A stretch of DNA of 64,000 bases from Virgibacillus indicus (GTDB lineage Bacteria > Bacillota > Bacilli > Bacillales > Amphibacillaceae): positions 62,001 through 126,000 of the forward strand of contig NZ_NPMS01000010.1 of NCBI RefSeq assembly GCF_002266285.1, given 5' to 3'. Position numbers and translations under genes: made by a program. Shown here piece after piece: positions 10,275-19,918 of the stretch. Numbering within the stretch: the first letter of the stretch is position 1; the number at the start of each line of letters is the position of its first letter. The notes under the pieces were generated by a model. The model was not told the origin of the DNA and searched no databases. It saw only the letters and a list, made by a program, of their open reading frames with translations.

Positions 10275-10323
10275 TTCGACAGGTTTTTCCAAAAATAAAG
10301 GGAAAAGGATGCTTCCTGTCGAA
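10275..10323. repeat. Imperfect inverted repeat between the divergent glg and pullulanase genes
   Basis: Arms TTCGACAGG (10275-10283) and CCTGTCGAA (10315-10323) are perfect 9-bp complements. Inside them TTTTCC and GGAAAA also pair, giving a two-part stem around an A-rich loop. It sits upstream of the -35 of the glgB promoter and upstream of pullulanase, where an operator for both directions would be expected. Confidence 0.6.
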
Positions 10324-10480
10324 GTGTATCTAATTACCTTAAGTTATAGTAAAAAAGACTATATTCGGTTTACAATTTGTTCAAAAATTTGTTAGAAATT
10401 ATTCTGGAATCAAATAAGTTTCCTTGAATGAGGGTTCATACATATACTGAAATATAGAGTAGGAAAAAGGAGCTGCTTTT

Positions 10481-12586
10481 ATGGAAAATCATGTGGCCTG
10501 GATTGATGATGTCCATGTAGTGACCGTTTCTGGGAATAATATTGAATTATTACTGCAAGATGATAAGAAACCCGCTATACATTGGGAAACTAAAGGAACT
10601 ACTTTCCAGGTAAAACTGGATGAGAAGATAGATGCTGTTACTGCAAAGTTAGCTCTGTACGAAGAGCTTCCGATGGGAGAATCCCTTATGCTTTTATGGG
10701 GAGGAAAGAAGATCCCTGTCTTTCCCAGAGCAATTGTAAGAACAGATTGGTTTGATAGACACTACTCTGCCAAAGAATCTGTTTTAGGAGCTGACTGTGA
10801 TCAATCTGGAACTACTTTTTCCATATGGGCTCCAACAGCCACTTCTGTTAAATTATCTTTAAACAATCTATTGCTTTCATTAAACCGGCAGGAAAAAGGG
10901 GTATGGGAGATTAGGGTAAATGGTGAATGGCACGGTACTTCATATAACTATCAGATAGAAGTGAACGGCAACACAACCATTGTAAATGACCCGTATGCAA
11001 AAGGTATGCTCGCAAACAGTGAAAAAGGAGTAGTAATTGACTTTGCCCGGACAGAGCAATCGGAAATCACAAGACCGCAGCTGGGAAATTTGCAGGATGC
11101 AATAATTTATGAAATGCATGTGAGAGATGCAACGATACACGGAGAAAGTGGAGTGATTCACAAGGGGAAATATTCAGGCTTAGCGGAAATGAATACTGTT
11201 ACTGAAAATGGCTATTCCACAGCCCTTTCCTATATAAAAGAATTAGGCTGCACGCATGTACAGATCTTGCCAATTAATGACTTTGCCCGTGTAAATGAGC
11301 TTCATCCTGAAGAAGATTATAATTGGGGATATGATCCATTATATTTTCAGGTTCCAGAAGGCAGTTATTCAAATTCACCTGGAAATCCGCTTGCACGAAT
11401 CAATGAATGCAAAAACATGATTCATACATTCCATCGAGAAGGGATTTCTGTCATTCTTGACGTTGTTTTTAATCATGTTTTTATTATGGAGGAATCACCT
11501 TTTGAAAAAGCCGTTCCAGGATACTATTTCCGCTATAACAATGATGGAAGCCTTAGTAATGGAACAGGGGTTGGAAATGATATTGCAACAGAGAAAATCA
11601 TGGCACGAAAGTTTATTTTGGATACCATTGATTTTTGGTTAAAGGAATATAATGTAGATGGATTTCGTTTTGATTTAATGGGTTCTATGGATATTGACAC
11701 GATGAACTGCATTCATGAACGATGTCAGCAAGAAGAAGTCCCTGTCTTGTTATTAGGGGAAGGATGGAATCTGCCAACAGCACTCGCTCCCGATCAGAAA
11801 GCTGCCTCTTTCAACTCGCAACGATTGCCGGGAATCCGATTTTTCAATGATTATTTTCGTGATTCACTGAAAGGCAACCTGTTTGATGTGAATGATACTG
11901 GATTTGTAAATGGGTATGGAAGGTTTATCGAAAGAATGCCTAATCTCATTTCCGGTTCAACACTTGATGCATTTGGAGATCCCTTCGTCTCTGAAGTAAA
12001 CCAGACCGTTAACTATGTTGAATGTCATGATAACCATACATTGTGGGACCGACTGCTTCTCACAAATAGTAAGGATAACGAATCAGACCGAAAAAAGATT
12101 CACCAGCTTGCAACAGGCATAACGTTGTTAAGCCAGGGCGTTCCCTTCATTCATGCGGGACAGGAGTGGTTCAGGTGCAAGCAAGGTGATGAGAACAGTT
12201 ATAACTCTGGGGACCGAATCAATCAATTGGACTGGAATAAAAGAGAAACAGAAGATGAAAATATAGAATTTATTAAAAGGCTCATTACATTGAGAAAAAA
12301 ACATAATGTCTTCAGGCTCGCCTCAAAGCAGGAAATCAAAAGAAGGTTTCATGTTTTAGACACACCTAACCCCACTTTTGGATTCACCTTATTAGGAGAT
12401 AGCGAAGATTTTTCCATCTATGTAAACCCGACAAAAAAACAGCATCAGCTCCAATTATCATCCACAGGCAGCTGGCAGGTTGCTGTAACGAATGATAGTA
12501 AAAGAAAACAGCAGCAACAAGAAGTGAATGGTGAATTTACTGTACTTGAGCCATATGAGTTAATTGTATTAATGAAAGCACGTTGA
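10481..12586 (+). CDS. amyX: Type I pullulanase (glycogen debranching)
   Basis: Hydrolyses alpha-1,6 branches of pullulan, amylopectin and glycogen; GH13 subfamily 14. No signal peptide is visible, so it is probably cytosolic and acts on stored glycogen with the adjacent operon. A CBM48 region (about 100-190) has the motif GTTFSIWAPTA. The diagnostic type I pullulanase motif YNWGYDP is near residue 280. The nucleophile is D398 in DGFRFDLMG, the acid is in LLGEGWN near 427, and VECHDNHTLWDRL near 515 holds the third acid. 701 aa, close to AmyX/PulA. Start ATG follows AAAAAGGAGCTGCTTTT. Confidence 0.93.
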   Translation: MENHVAWIDDVHVVTVSGNNIELLLQDDKKPAIHWETKGTTFQVKLDEKIDAVTAKLALYEELPMGESLMLLWGGKKIPVFPRAIVRTDWFDRHYSAKESVLGADCDQSGTTFSIWAPTATSVKLSLNNLLLSLNRQEKGVWEIRVNGEWHGTSYNYQIEVNGNTTIVNDPYAKGMLANSEKGVVIDFARTEQSEITRPQLGNLQDAIIYEMHVRDATIHGESGVIHKGKYSGLAEMNTVTENGYSTALSYIKELGCTHVQILPINDFARVNELHPEEDYNWGYDPLYFQVPEGSYSNSPGNPLARINECKNMIHTFHREGISVILDVVFNHVFIMEESPFEKAVPGYYFRYNNDGSLSNGTGVGNDIATEKIMARKFILDTIDFWLKEYNVDGFRFDLMGSMDIDTMNCIHERCQQEEVPVLLLGEGWNLPTALAPDQKAASFNSQRLPGIRFFNDYFRDSLKGNLFDVNDTGFVNGYGRFIERMPNLISGSTLDAFGDPFVSEVNQTVNYVECHDNHTLWDRLLLTNSKDNESDRKKIHQLATGITLLSQGVPFIHAGQEWFRCKQGDENSYNSGDRINQLDWNKRETEDENIEFIKRLITLRKKHNVFRLASKQEIKRRFHVLDTPNPTFGFTLLGDSEDFSIYVNPTKKQHQLQLSSTGSWQVAVTNDSKRKQQQQEVNGEFTVLEPYELIVLMKAR

Positions 12587-12590
12587 ATAA

Positions 12591-12627
12591 TTAAGAAGGC
12601 CATCCAATTGGAATGACCTTCTTAATG
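12591..12627. terminator. Shared hairpin between convergent pullulanase and cydD
   Basis: TTAAGAAGGCCAT and ATGACCTTCTTAA form a long stem around CCAATTGGA, 4 bp after the pullulanase stop and 13 bp before the cydD stop. There is no strong T-run on either strand, so termination efficiency is uncertain. Confidence 0.55.
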
Positions 12628-12639
12628 CTATTTCTAATA

Positions 12640-14358
12640 TTAAAACAAATCCTTCTCAATTTCTTTCATTTCATAAAAATATCCTTTTTGCTGCATCAGT
12701 TCTGTAAATGTACCAGACTCAATAACCCTTCCTTGATCCATTACAATAATCTGATCCATCTTTTCAATCCCAGTCAACCTGTGACTGACAAGCACTAAGG
12801 TGTCGTCCTTTGCTTGCTCGAAAAGATGTTTGTATATCGATTGTTCTGTCAATGCATCAATGGAGGATGTAGGCTCATCAAGGAACCAGCAGCTCCCTCC
12901 CTTCAGCATTGCCCGTGCTATCGCCAATCGCTGTTTTTCACCACCGGACAGGTTTTCGCCTTTTTCGAAAACCGGATCTTCCAGGGAAAAATGATCGAGC
13001 TGTACGTTCAGCAGTGCTGCTTCCATTTCATCAGCCGTTAATTCATCCCCGGCTAACCGTAGATTATCCCGGATCGTACCATAGAAAAAATGGTTTTCCT
13101 GCAAGACAACATTGGACACATTCCAAAGATTCTCCTGACAGATTTCAGCACTCGATAAATTTCCCACCCAAATATCCCCCTCGTCAGCGGGATGCATTTT
13201 CAGAAGAAGCTGAAGTAATGTTGATTTGCCAGAACCACTCGGACCGACAATAGCCGTTTTTGAACCTGCTGGCAATTGTATTGTAATATCCTCCAAAGCT
13301 TTTCTCCATTCATTTGGAAATGTAAAACTGACACTTTCCATTTCAATGGATAAAGCCTTATTCTTCGGGAGCTCCTTCCAGTTCCCCGGTTCTGCTTCAG
13401 TCGTTTCGTCCTCATGCACAACAGAAAACAGCCGATTCGCTGCACGTTTAGTATCATTTAGATAGATTGGAAAAACTGCCATTGAAGATGCATCCTCAAA
13501 AACAGTAATGGCAATCATTACAAGCATGGCAAGAAAAATCCCATCCAATCGGCCAGTTGCTACATAGTAGGCTCCTAGACCCAAAACGGCCCATGTAATA
13601 AAAAGTGAGAGAAACGTATTTACGGATTTACTGAAGGCAGTATTGATTTCCTCCGTCTCCTGCTCATTAATATAGCTTTTAGAGGACACAATTAATTCCT
13701 GCTCTTTATCCGCAAGCTTCTGATATATTTTCAAATCACGAAAACCATACAAAAGCTCTGCAGCCTCTGTTGACAGCTTCCCTCTTTCCTCCCTTACCCG
13801 ACTGTTGATTTTCCGTTGTTTTACCGTAAACAGTGCAGGTACAATAAACGTTGTCAATACAAGCCCAATAAGCAAGAGGATGGCTGTATAAATTGAAAAG
13901 TATAGTGTGAATAAAATAGTGCTTAAACAGACCATAATTAAAACAATCGGTGGATAAAATACCCTTAAAAAGAAGTTCTGCAGGCTTTCAACATCCCCAA
14001 CAATACGGGATAGCAGGTCGCCACTCCGGTACTTTTGAAATATACCAGGTGTAAGAGGTTCCAGCTTTTCAAAAAAGGATACCCTTAAATTACTTAAAAT
14101 AGTAAACGTAGCACGATGCGAAAAATACCTCTCCGCATAACGGGCTAATGCTCGTGTAAAACCAAGCAGCTTCACTGTTGAGGTCAGTATGATTAATGCA
14201 TATAAAGGGGGAGCCAGCGCTGCTTTGGAGATAAGATAACCGCTCGCAGCAAACAGTCCTACAGCAGCTATTCCCGCAATAAAGCCAGCGATAATCGAAT
14301 AGAAGATATCTCTTTTCTCTGCCAGCATTAATTTAGTGACAATTGCAAGATCCTTCAT
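12640..14358 (-). CDS. cydD: CydD, heterodimeric ABC exporter subunit for cytochrome bd assembly
   Basis: A 572-aa fused membrane/ATPase half-transporter. Six transmembrane segments lie in about 1-310, and the ATPase domain in about 340-565 has Walker A GPSGSGKSTLLQ, signature LSGGEKQRLAIARAM and Walker B CWFLDEPTSS. With its partner it exports thiols (cysteine/glutathione in E. coli) needed for cytochrome bd maturation. It overlaps the partner gene by 4 bp and is last in cydABCD. The name follows B. subtilis gene order; the CydC/CydD labels are swapped in some species. Confidence 0.9.
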   Translation of the reverse strand: MKDLAIVTKLMLAEKRDIFYSIIAGFIAGIAAVGLFAASGYLISKAALAPPLYALIILTSTVKLLGFTRALARYAERYFSHRATFTILSNLRVSFFEKLEPLTPGIFQKYRSGDLLSRIVGDVESLQNFFLRVFYPPIVLIMVCLSTILFTLYFSIYTAILLLIGLVLTTFIVPALFTVKQRKINSRVREERGKLSTEAAELLYGFRDLKIYQKLADKEQELIVSSKSYINEQETEEINTAFSKSVNTFLSLFITWAVLGLGAYYVATGRLDGIFLAMLVMIAITVFEDASSMAVFPIYLNDTKRAANRLFSVVHEDETTEAEPGNWKELPKNKALSIEMESVSFTFPNEWRKALEDITIQLPAGSKTAIVGPSGSGKSTLLQLLLKMHPADEGDIWVGNLSSAEICQENLWNVSNVVLQENHFFYGTIRDNLRLAGDELTADEMEAALLNVQLDHFSLEDPVFEKGENLSGGEKQRLAIARAMLKGGSCWFLDEPTSSIDALTEQSIYKHLFEQAKDDTLVLVSHRLTGIEKMDQIIVMDQGRVIESGTFTELMQQKGYFYEMKEIEKDLF

Positions 14359-16094
14359 CGGGCAATCCCTCCCTGCTGAATGGTAACCATTTCGCGATAT
14401 TTTGCAACTTCGCTGATAAGTTGTTCATGCGTACCAGATCCAAGCACCTTTCCATTTTCCAGGAAAAGAATCTGATCTGCATTTTTAATCGTATGAAGCC
14501 GGTGTGCAACTGTTATTACAGTAGCGTGCTGTGACAGCTTTTTAATGGATGCCTGTAAAATGCGCTCCGTATGGAGGTCAAGCCCAGTAGTTGGTTCATC
14601 AAAAAGAATTACAGATGGTTTTTTCAGAAAAGCTCTTGCAATTGCGAGCCGCTGCTTCTCTCCTCCTGACAGTCCTCTCCCCGCTTCTCCCACTGGTGTT
14701 TCATATCCACTTTCAAATGACTCAATTAAATCCATAATCCCTGCTTCCTCAGCAGCCTGTTCTATATCCTCTTGAGAAACCTCAGAATTCGCACCAATCG
14801 CAATATTTTCTGCAATCGTACCAGAAAAAATATATGGATGCTGCGAAATATAGCTTAGCTCATTAAACCATTGCTCCTCCCTGTAACTTGTCAGGGAATT
14901 GCCATTAACAATCATTTTTCCAGAGGATGGAGCAATAAGCCCTGCGATGATATGCAGAAACGTCGTTTTTCCCGATCCACTCGGACCAACAATTGCTGTT
15001 TGGCTGAATGGTGGAATCTCAGAATAAATATTTTCCAATGCAAACTGGTTCTCACCATAACTAAAGTTTAAACCATCTAAGGAAATCTTCGGTGGTGTCT
15101 CCTCTTTTTCCAGCGTTAAACCTCCCCAGGCCACAGCTTGCTCCGGTTCCTGCAATTCTGCTGTTATCTTTTCCACTGCCCCCATGCTGCTGCGGCCATT
15201 GTGAAAGGCATTACCCAGTTCTTTCAGCGATGTATAAAATTCAGGAGCAAGGATTAATACGAAAAAAGCTGTAAAGAAAGTAATTCCATCAAACAAAATA
15301 AGCTGGAGTGCCACCTCCAATGCAATGATTCCGATACTCAGCATCGAAATCAGTTCAAGCATGAATGAATTGGTGAAGGCAACTTTTAATATTTCCATTG
15401 TCGCTTCTCTAAAGCTAAGACTGCTTTCCTTAATTACATCCTTTTGCTGCTTTGCCCTTCCAAATAATTTAAGTGTGACAAGTCCCTGCAATATATCGAG
15501 AAATCTACCTGAAAACTCTCCAAGCTTTTCCAGCTGCTCTTCTGATTTCTTTTTTGTCTGCATTCCTATAATAATCATAAATATTGGAATAAATGGTGTG
15601 GTAATCAGCATGATAAAGCCGGTATTTGCATGTTGTGTAAAAATAATGATAAGTATCAGCAGCGGGATAACAGATGATTGAATGACCTGCGGAAGGTATT
15701 GACTGAAATAGCTGTCCACTTCGTCAACAGCATCCATCATCACACTTACCTTTTTGCCTGACTGCCCTTGCAGTGATGACTGAATAGGGTTTCGGGTATA
15801 TTTATTTAAAAGTGCTTTACGAAAATCACTTTTTACTTTGGCACCCATCTGGATGCCTTTGCGTCCGTTTAAATAACTGAATAATACCCTGGCAAAAAGA
15901 ACGAACAATAATCCTCCCAATAATGGGAGGATTTCAGGAAAGGTCTGTTCTTTCAGGAAAACACCGTCAATGATTGCAACAAGCAGATATGCCTGTCCAA
16001 TAATCATTAAACCTGTGATTATTGACAAGATAAAGAGACTTATGAAGATTTTTTTCTCTGCAGAAACAGCAGCTCTTAGATTATTCATGTCCAT
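14355..16094 (-). CDS. cydC: CydC, heterodimeric ABC exporter subunit for cytochrome bd assembly
   Basis: A 579-aa half-transporter: membrane domain in about 15-305, then an ATPase domain with Walker A GPSGSGKTTFLH, signature LSGGEKQRLAIARAF and Walker B VILFDEPTTGLD. It pairs with the next gene, which it overlaps by 4 bp. The start follows TAAGGAG. ABC exporters next to cydAB are characteristic of cytochrome bd operons, which is why I choose CydC over a generic exporter. Confidence 0.9.
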   Translation of the reverse strand: MDMNNLRAAVSAEKKIFISLFILSIITGLMIIGQAYLLVAIIDGVFLKEQTFPEILPLLGGLLFVLFARVLFSYLNGRKGIQMGAKVKSDFRKALLNKYTRNPIQSSLQGQSGKKVSVMMDAVDEVDSYFSQYLPQVIQSSVIPLLILIIIFTQHANTGFIMLITTPFIPIFMIIIGMQTKKKSEEQLEKLGEFSGRFLDILQGLVTLKLFGRAKQQKDVIKESSLSFREATMEILKVAFTNSFMLELISMLSIGIIALEVALQLILFDGITFFTAFFVLILAPEFYTSLKELGNAFHNGRSSMGAVEKITAELQEPEQAVAWGGLTLEKEETPPKISLDGLNFSYGENQFALENIYSEIPPFSQTAIVGPSGSGKTTFLHIIAGLIAPSSGKMIVNGNSLTSYREEQWFNELSYISQHPYIFSGTIAENIAIGANSEVSQEDIEQAAEEAGIMDLIESFESGYETPVGEAGRGLSGGEKQRLAIARAFLKKPSVILFDEPTTGLDLHTERILQASIKKLSQHATVITVAHRLHTIKNADQILFLENGKVLGSGTHEQLISEVAKYREMVTIQQGGIAR

Positions 16095-16117
16095 GTCTCC
16101 TTAGGTGAAGCTAAGCG

Positions 16118-17131
16118 TTATTTTTTCCCTTTCACATAATCTGCATCGAATAAAAATAGTTTCATCAATAATATCAGTGAGGGAATCAGCAAACATAATC
16201 CTGCGATAAATACAACGATCAGGGCAATACCAGTCGATTCATGTGTAGCATTTTCATAAATCGTAATATAAGGATCCAGTATATACGGCAGATGGCTTGC
16301 TCCATATCCGAAGAAGGCAAAGAAAAATTGCAGCATTACACTAATAAATGCCAGACCATAATATTTCTCCGCATAAATTAAACCCAATGCGATCATAAAA
16401 AACCCTACAGATAAGCCAAACACCCACCAAAGATCCATCATGTTACTGTAATGTCTGTGGTTATGTTCACCTAATGCGATAAAAGTTGTCAGTGAAGCGA
16501 CAATAGTCGGTGTTGCCCAGAACAGCGCATATTTCCGAACCAATTTTAATGCCTCTGTATCATTTGCTCTTGCTGCATAGAAAGTCAGGAAAGTCGCGCT
16601 GATGAAAAGCACGGACACGATTGCCAGGAATACAACACTCCAGGAATAGGGGCTGGTAAACAGCTCCAGATATTCCAGTGAAACGACGCCGTCTCTCTCC
16701 ACAATGAAGCCACCTTCAGACATCGTCAAAGCAGTTGATAATGAAGCAGGAATCAGCAGACCGGTAGCTCCATACAGAAACATATAGACATTACTCTGCT
16801 TTGACCCATAGTTTTCAAAAGCATAAAACGAGCCCCTTATTGCAAGGAGGATGATGGCAATACTTGCTGGAACCAGTAATGCCGTCCCATAATAATAGGC
16901 AGAGTCCGGGAAAAATCCAACAATACCAACGAAGAAAAAGACAAAGAACACATTCGTAACTTCCCAGACCGGTGATAAATATCTGGATATTAATTGATTG
17001 ATAATGTGGTCTTTCTTAGTGATTTTCGCATAGTACGCAAAGAATCCTGCACCAAAGTCAACGGACGCGACAATCACATAACCATAAAGAAAAATCCATA
17101 AAACCGTGATTCCAATTATTTCATAGCTCAT
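16118..17131 (-). CDS. cydB: CydB, cytochrome bd oxidase subunit II
   Basis: A 337-aa integral membrane protein with about nine hydrophobic segments. Subunit II supports the haem-bearing subunit I in the quinol oxidase. The N-terminal pattern LWIFLYGYVIVASVDFGAGF is typical of CydB. The start overlaps the end of cydA in an ATGA arrangement. The C-terminus is short and basic (VKGKK). Confidence 0.93.
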   Translation of the reverse strand: MSYEIIGITVLWIFLYGYVIVASVDFGAGFFAYYAKITKKDHIINQLISRYLSPVWEVTNVFFVFFFVGIVGFFPDSAYYYGTALLVPASIAIILLAIRGSFYAFENYGSKQSNVYMFLYGATGLLIPASLSTALTMSEGGFIVERDGVVSLEYLELFTSPYSWSVVFLAIVSVLFISATFLTFYAARANDTEALKLVRKYALFWATPTIVASLTTFIALGEHNHRHYSNMMDLWWVFGLSVGFFMIALGLIYAEKYYGLAFISVMLQFFFAFFGYGASHLPYILDPYITIYENATHESTGIALIVVFIAGLCLLIPSLILLMKLFLFDADYVKGKK

Positions 17132-18480
17132 TCGTTATCCCCCTTTTCTATCACAGGGTATTTTTTCTCGAGCTCTTCCTCGGCCGGACTGTTGCGAAAC
17201 ATTCTTCTTAGAATAACTATACACAATACACCAAGCAGCGTATACAGCCCCAGGAACAGAATAAACATCAGGCCAACATGAGGGGAAGAAGTCGCCGCTT
17301 CCTCAACTGTCATATAGCCACGCAAAATCCAAGGCTGCCGTCCTTCTTCAGCAAAAATCCAGCCAAATTCAATTGCCAGCATAGCTAATGGACCTGTTAA
17401 CACAAGAAGTCTCAGCATCCATTTATTGTGCTCATTCCATTTCTTCACTTTACTTATAAATAAATAAACTAGTGAAATTGCCGCCAGATACATACCAATG
17501 ACTACCATTAGATCAAACATATAATGGATCCATAAAGGCGGGCGCTCTTCTTCAGGAAATTCTGCTAAACCGGTTACTTCACTGGTAAAATCCCCGTGTG
17601 CCAAAAAGCTCAGTAAACCTGGCAGGCGAATTGCCCCGGCTGGAACATCGTCATCATTAAGCCAGCCAAATAATATTAAGTCGGCACCCTCTTCCGTTTC
17701 AAAGTGCCATTCAGCAGCAGCCAGTTTTTCAGGCTGATGTTCTGCAAGAAATTTTGCGGAGAAATCTCCCGCCAATGCAGTTAGAAGTGCAAATATAAAT
17801 GTAAGTGTTACGGTCAGTTTCAACGCTTTTTTATGATATTCAGATGTTTTCTTTTTTAATAACGAAAAAGCTGCAATGGTTGCTAAAATAGCTGCAACCG
17901 TTACATAAGCCGAACTTAAAACATGGAACACCTTTGTTGGGGTAGCAGGATTCAGCATTGCATCAATTGGATTGATTTGCGCAAATCCGCTCGCACCTGT
18001 TGTAAAACCTTCAGGTGTATTCATAAATGCATTTACGGTTGTTATAAATACAGCTGAGAGTCCACCGCCAATGATTACAGGAAGTGACAGCAGCCAGTGT
18101 GTATATGGCTTTTTAAATCGATCCCATGTATATAAATAAATCCCAAGGAAAATAGCTTCAAAGAAAAATGCAAAGACTTCCATGAATAATGGCAGGCTAA
18201 TAACATTTCCAGCGATTTGCATAAAATTTGGCCATAATAAGGATAACTGAAGTCCAATTGCTGTACCCGTTACGACCCCAATAGCAACCGTTATAACAAA
18301 TCCCCGAGCCCAGCGTCTGGCTAACATCAAGTAGTGCGGATCCTTCTTTTTAATCCCGATAAACTCAGCAATCGAAATCATTAAGGGAACCCCGACACCA
18401 AGTGTTGCAAAAATAATATGAAACCCAAGAGTCAGTGCTGTCAGCAAGCGACTCATTAAAACCGGATCCATTTCCATCAC
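17128..18480 (-). CDS. cydA: CydA, cytochrome bd oxidase subunit I
   Basis: Quinol:oxygen oxidoreductase subunit carrying haems b558, b595 and d in the cytoplasmic membrane, used at low oxygen. H21 in LGFHIIFA is the expected N-terminal haem ligand, HVLSSAYVT near 185 carries the second, and the quinol-oxidase motif GRQPW lies near residue 378. At 450 aa it has the short Q-loop typical of Bacillus enzymes. AAGGAGG precedes both a GTG at 18480 and an in-frame ATG at 18477; the start could be either. It is first of cydABCD. Confidence 0.95.
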   Translation of the reverse strand: MMEMDPVLMSRLLTALTLGFHIIFATLGVGVPLMISIAEFIGIKKKDPHYLMLARRWARGFVITVAIGVVTGTAIGLQLSLLWPNFMQIAGNVISLPLFMEVFAFFFEAIFLGIYLYTWDRFKKPYTHWLLSLPVIIGGGLSAVFITTVNAFMNTPEGFTTGASGFAQINPIDAMLNPATPTKVFHVLSSAYVTVAAILATIAAFSLLKKKTSEYHKKALKLTVTLTFIFALLTALAGDFSAKFLAEHQPEKLAAAEWHFETEEGADLILFGWLNDDDVPAGAIRLPGLLSFLAHGDFTSEVTGLAEFPEEERPPLWIHYMFDLMVVIGMYLAAISLVYLFISKVKKWNEHNKWMLRLLVLTGPLAMLAIEFGWIFAEEGRQPWILRGYMTVEEAATSSPHVGLMFILFLGLYTLLGVLCIVILRRMFRNSPAEEELEKKYPVIEKGDNE

Positions 18481-18853
18481 GGTATAACCTCCTTATGTTA
18501 CTCCTGTTGTTACTATGTTCAATATTGATCAATAATTAAGGTAATTGTTTTTAGATTTTATTTTCACTATGCACATAGTATAAACTATTTTGATATGTAA
18601 TAAATGCCGTGGTATTGACAATTGAATGACATTCCAAGGAACTTTCCGTGACATATCTAGGGAAGGATTTTTCATATCTGTAGAGTTCCCTGAATAAGTC
18701 CGAAATAACCTTTCTTTTCCATCAAGTGATATTATGCGGCTTTCAGTGAAGGTCGTTTCTGATGAAAGAAAACATAAAAGGTGAAATGACCAATAAGTTA
18801 AGCAAAAATATTTTGATCAGAAAGATAATACGGCTGCGGATTTGAACACTCTC

Positions 18854-18869
18854 AATCAAACGTTTGATT
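18854..18869. promoter_or_regulatory. Perfect 16-bp palindrome, candidate operator
   Basis: AATCAAACGTTTGATT is fully self-complementary and lies about 43 bp upstream of the pdxK -35. Size and position suit a dimeric repressor or activator. I cannot name the regulator. Confidence 0.5.
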
Positions 18870-18911
18870 AACCTTATTTGATGGGCAGAATTCCATAAAT
18901 TTATACTTTTC

Positions 18912-18940
18912 TTGATAGAAAAAATAGTATATCCTAGTAA
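18912..18940 (+). promoter_or_regulatory. Candidate sigma-A promoter of pdxK
   Basis: -35 TTGATA (18912-18917), 17-bp spacer, -10 TAGTAA (18935-18940). The start of transcription would be about 35 nt before the ATG at 18982. Confidence 0.45.
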
Positions 18941-18981
18941 CAGACACAGAAAACTACGAATTACAGTTTGGAGTGAATCAG

Positions 18982-19797
18982 ATGACAATGAAGAAGACTT
19001 TAACACTTGCTGGCTCAGACTCAAGCGGCGGCGCAGGAATACAGGCAGATCTGAAAACGTTTCAGGAGCATGGCGTTTATGGAATGAACGCACTTACTTC
19101 TATTGTTACCATGGATCCAGATAATGGTTGGAGTCATGGTGTATATCCAATAGACGTTGATATTGTTGAAAAACAATTGAATACCATTTTGTCTGCAGGC
19201 ATTGATGCAATGAAAACAGGAATGCTTGGTTCAGTGGATATTATTGAGCTTGGAGCAAGAAAAATTGATGAGTACAAGCTTGAAAAATTTGTACTTGATC
19301 CTGTTATGGTATGTAAAGGAGAGAATGAGGTACTGCAGCCGGAAAATACCGATGCTATGCGTGAACTTCTTCTTCCACGCGCAACCATTGCTACTCCGAA
19401 CTTATTTGAGGCCGGTCAGCTTGCACAAACTGGTCCACTTAAAACGATTGATGATATGAAAAATGCAGCAGTGAAAATTCATGAACTGGGTGCCAAAAAT
19501 GTCATTATTAAAGGTGGCAAAGCTCTTGATCATGACAAAGCACTGGATCTTTTCTATGATGGAGAAGAATTCACTCTGCTTGAAAAGGATAAACTTGATA
19601 CAACGTATAATCACGGCGCAGGCTGTACATTTGCAGCTGCAATTACAGCAAATCTGGCTAATGATAAATCTGTCAAAGAATCCGTAATTGCCGCAAAAGA
19701 TTTTGTTACTGCGGCAATTAAACATGGCTGGAAGCTGAATGAATATGTAGGCCCTGTAATGCATGGGGCGTATAACAAATTTGGAAATGAAAATTAA
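18982..19797 (+). CDS. pdxK: PdxK, pyridoxine/pyridoxal/pyridoxamine kinase (ThiD-like)
   Basis: Phosphorylates B6 vitamers (and often hydroxymethylpyrimidine) with ATP; ribokinase-like fold of the ThiD branch. The N-terminus reads LTLAGSDSSGGAGIQADLK and the active-site region HGAGCTFAAA near 210, with the cysteine typical of Bacillus PdxK. The sequence closely resembles B. subtilis PdxK throughout. I place the start at ATG 18982 (TTGGAG with 8-nt spacing), giving 271 aa, the B. subtilis length. A GTG 9 bp upstream is in frame but badly spaced. Monocistronic, with its own terminator. Confidence 0.88.
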   Translation: MTMKKTLTLAGSDSSGGAGIQADLKTFQEHGVYGMNALTSIVTMDPDNGWSHGVYPIDVDIVEKQLNTILSAGIDAMKTGMLGSVDIIELGARKIDEYKLEKFVLDPVMVCKGENEVLQPENTDAMRELLLPRATIATPNLFEAGQLAQTGPLKTIDDMKNAAVKIHELGAKNVIIKGGKALDHDKALDLFYDGEEFTLLEKDKLDTTYNHGAGCTFAAAITANLANDKSVKESVIAAKDFVTAAIKHGWKLNEYVGPVMHGAYNKFGNEN

Positions 19798-19810
19798 TTC
19801 GGAACTAAAA

Positions 19811-19852
19811 GCCGCGAAGTTAGGGTTAATCCTGACTTCGCGGCATTTTTTT
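19811..19852 (+). terminator. Rho-independent terminator of pdxK
   Basis: GCCGCGAAGTTAGG pairs with CCTGACTTCGCGGC, one mismatch, 6-nt loop, followed by a run of seven T after an A. Confidence 0.9.
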
Positions 19853-19918
19853 AGAAATTTTATTCCATACTGCTCTCACTAATGTTCCATCTAATATCCT
19901 TCTTATAAAGGCTTTCCG

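Larger units (their letters stand above)
10158..10480. other. Divergent promoter region between glgB and pullulanase
   Basis: 323 bp without a gene. It holds the glgB promoter (10227-10255), a long imperfect hairpin at 10275-10323 just upstream of it, and an AT-rich stretch before pullulanase. For pullulanase the only candidate I see is a weak TTGTTC / TATTCT pair with 17-bp spacing near 10378-10406. I found no good catabolite-response element. Confidence 0.6.
18481..18981. other. Divergent intergenic region between cydA and pdxK
   Basis: About 500 bp. It contains the pdxK promoter (18912-18940), a perfect 16-bp palindrome at 18854-18869, a 10-bp palindrome ATTGATCAAT near 18525 in the cydA leader, and a TATACT hexamer on the minus strand near 18587 that could be the cydA -10. 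I looked for a Rex-type TTGTGA/TCACAA pair in front of cydA and did not find a convincing one. Confidence 0.5.

Noticed and set aside
18481..18620. Rex operator in front of cydABCD
   Set aside because: TATGTGCATAGTGAAAAT-like bases are present on the minus strand, but the TTGTGA/TCACAA symmetry is too poor to call.
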